Shown: one piece after another, positions 13,250 through 13,925 of the stretch
How positions within the stretch are numbered: the stretch's first letter is position 1
How the letters are laid out: the number at the start of each line of letters is the position of its first letter
NCBI GenBank assembly: GCA_030835875.1
Contig: JAURQY010000031.1
Coordinates: forward strand, 1 to 13,925
Source of the DNA: Nitriliruptorales bacterium
GTDB lineage: Bacteria > Actinomycetota > Nitriliruptoria > Nitriliruptorales > Nitriliruptoraceae
Reading direction: 5' to 3'
Length of the DNA: 13,925 nucleotides
Position numbers and translations under genes: made by a program
The notes under the pieces: generated by a model
The model's database searches: none
Told to the model about the DNA's origin: nothing
Seen by the model: the letters and a program-made list of their open reading frames with translations, nothing else

Positions 13250-13925
13250 GTGGAGTCCACGGGAAGCGCCGCACGCGTGGTCCGCGTCGGGCTGCTCGGC
13301 GCCGGGACCGTCGGTGGCGGCGTGTGGACGCTCCTCCACGACCACGCGGACAGCATCGCCGCCCGCACGGGTGCACGCATCGAGGTGACCCGCGTCGCCG
13401 TCCGCGATCGCACCCGCGCACGCACCGTCGCGCTCCCCGACGCCGTGCTCACCGACGACCCGATGGCGGTGGTCGAGTCGGAGGACGTCGACCTCGTCGT
13501 CGAGGTGATGGGAGGACGGGCACCTGCCGGTGCGCTCATCCGCCGTGCGATCGAGCTGCGCAAGCCGGTCGTCACCGCGAACAAGGAGCTCATCGCGCAT
13601 GAGGGTCCGGAGCTCACCGCGCTGGCGCGTGCCGCCGGCGTCGACCTCGCGTTCGAGGCGGCCGTCGCGGGCGGCATCCCCATCATCCGGCCGCTGCGCG
13701 AGTCGCTCGCCGGTGACCGGGTCACCCGGGTCGTCGGGATCCTCAACGGGACGACGAACTACATCCTCACGCGCATGACGGAGGACGGCGAGGACTTCGC
13801 CGCGGTGCTCGCCGACGCGCAGGCGGCCGGCTACGCCGAGGCGGACCCGAGCGCTGATGTCGACGGGCATGACGCTGCCGCGAAGACCGCGATCCTCGCG
13901 ACGCTCGCCTTCGACGTCGCCGTCC
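13250..13925 (+). CDS. hom: Homoserine dehydrogenase, 3'-truncated by window edge
   Basis: The enzyme reduces aspartate semialdehyde to homoserine with NAD(P)H, at the branch to threonine and methionine. The frame runs off the window end after about 225 codons, roughly half the usual protein. The Rossmann motif GLLGAGTVGGGV is at 14-25. TANKELIAHEG (109-119) includes the active-site K112. FEAAVAGGIP (135-144) and GILNGTTNYIL (163-173) follow. AEADPSADVDGHDAAAK (196-212) includes the catalytic pair D208 and K212. I chose GTG 13250 because GGAG lies 5 nt upstream; ATG 13232, in frame six codons earlier, has no Shine-Dalgarno sequence. A TANNNT element TAGGCT (13191-13196), overlapping the GNAT stop, could be its own promoter. 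Missing from view is the regulatory C-terminal (ACT) domain. Confidence 0.95.
   Translation, partial: MESTGSAARVVRVGLLGAGTVGGGVWTLLHDHADSIAARTGARIEVTRVAVRDRTRARTVALPDAVLTDDPMAVVESEDVDLVVEVMGGRAPAGALIRRAIELRKPVVTANKELIAHEGPELTALARAAGVDLAFEAAVAGGIPIIRPLRESLAGDRVTRVVGILNGTTNYILTRMTEDGEDFAAVLADAQAAGYAEADPSADVDGHDAAAKTAILATLAFDVAV

Noticed and set aside
1..13925. Mobile elements, CRISPR arrays, prophage or defence systems
   Set aside because: No transposase, integrase, regularly spaced direct repeats or phage-like proteins are seen; composition looks uniform throughout.

Overview
The window is GC-rich (about 70% by eye) bacterial chromosome from an actinomycete (Actinomycetota). The evidence is a WhiB-family protein, a SigR/RsrA-type redox sigma/anti-sigma pair, a PdtaS-type histidine kinase, an Rv3235-family gene next to secA, and the order argS-lysA-(x)-hom. 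Several sequences diverge from Streptomyces and Mycobacterium versions, which may mean a deeper-branching class, but this is inference. There are no insertion sequences, phage genes or CRISPR arrays. Coding density is high, with many GTG starts and 4-nt stop/start overlaps.

Layout. (1) 2-2299 (+): secA lacking its 5' end, the preprotein translocase ATPase. (2) 3743-2331 (-): two small genes in tandem, facing secA tail to tail: a membrane-anchored protein of unknown function and an Rv3235-family protein. (3) 3744-3943: a divergent control region with two abutting inverted repeats. (4) 3944-7712 (+): a tight five-gene run: SigR-like ECF sigma factor, RsrA-like zinc anti-sigma factor, NAD-dependent sugar epimerase, an orphan sigma-70 region 4 protein, and a PdtaS-like sensor kinase. 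(5) 7985-7734 (-): a WhiB1/WblE-like iron-sulphur regulator, convergent with the kinase, with a 241-bp upstream region holding two plausible promoters and a dyad. (6) 9223-8227 (-): tRNA-Arg(CCG) followed after 4 nt by a diacylglycerol-kinase-family lipid kinase. (7) 9299-13925 (+): argS, lysA, a GNAT acetyltransferase and hom (3' end cut off), starting as an overlapping operon.

How the genes may work together. Regions 1-5 compress what in Mycobacterium tuberculosis is the wider secA1...Rv3235...sigH-rshA...pdtaS-whiB1 neighbourhood. It forms a redox/nitrosative regulation hub: a thiol-sensing sigma/anti-sigma pair, a cytosolic two-component sensor and an Fe-S transcription factor whose upstream region carries a SigR-like promoter. 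Region 7 supplies charged Arg-tRNA and the lysine and threonine/methionine branches of aspartate-family amino-acid synthesis. The main novelty candidates are the stand-alone sigma region 4 protein joined to the kinase by a 1-nt gap, and the tRNA whose 3' end lies 4 nt from a start codon.
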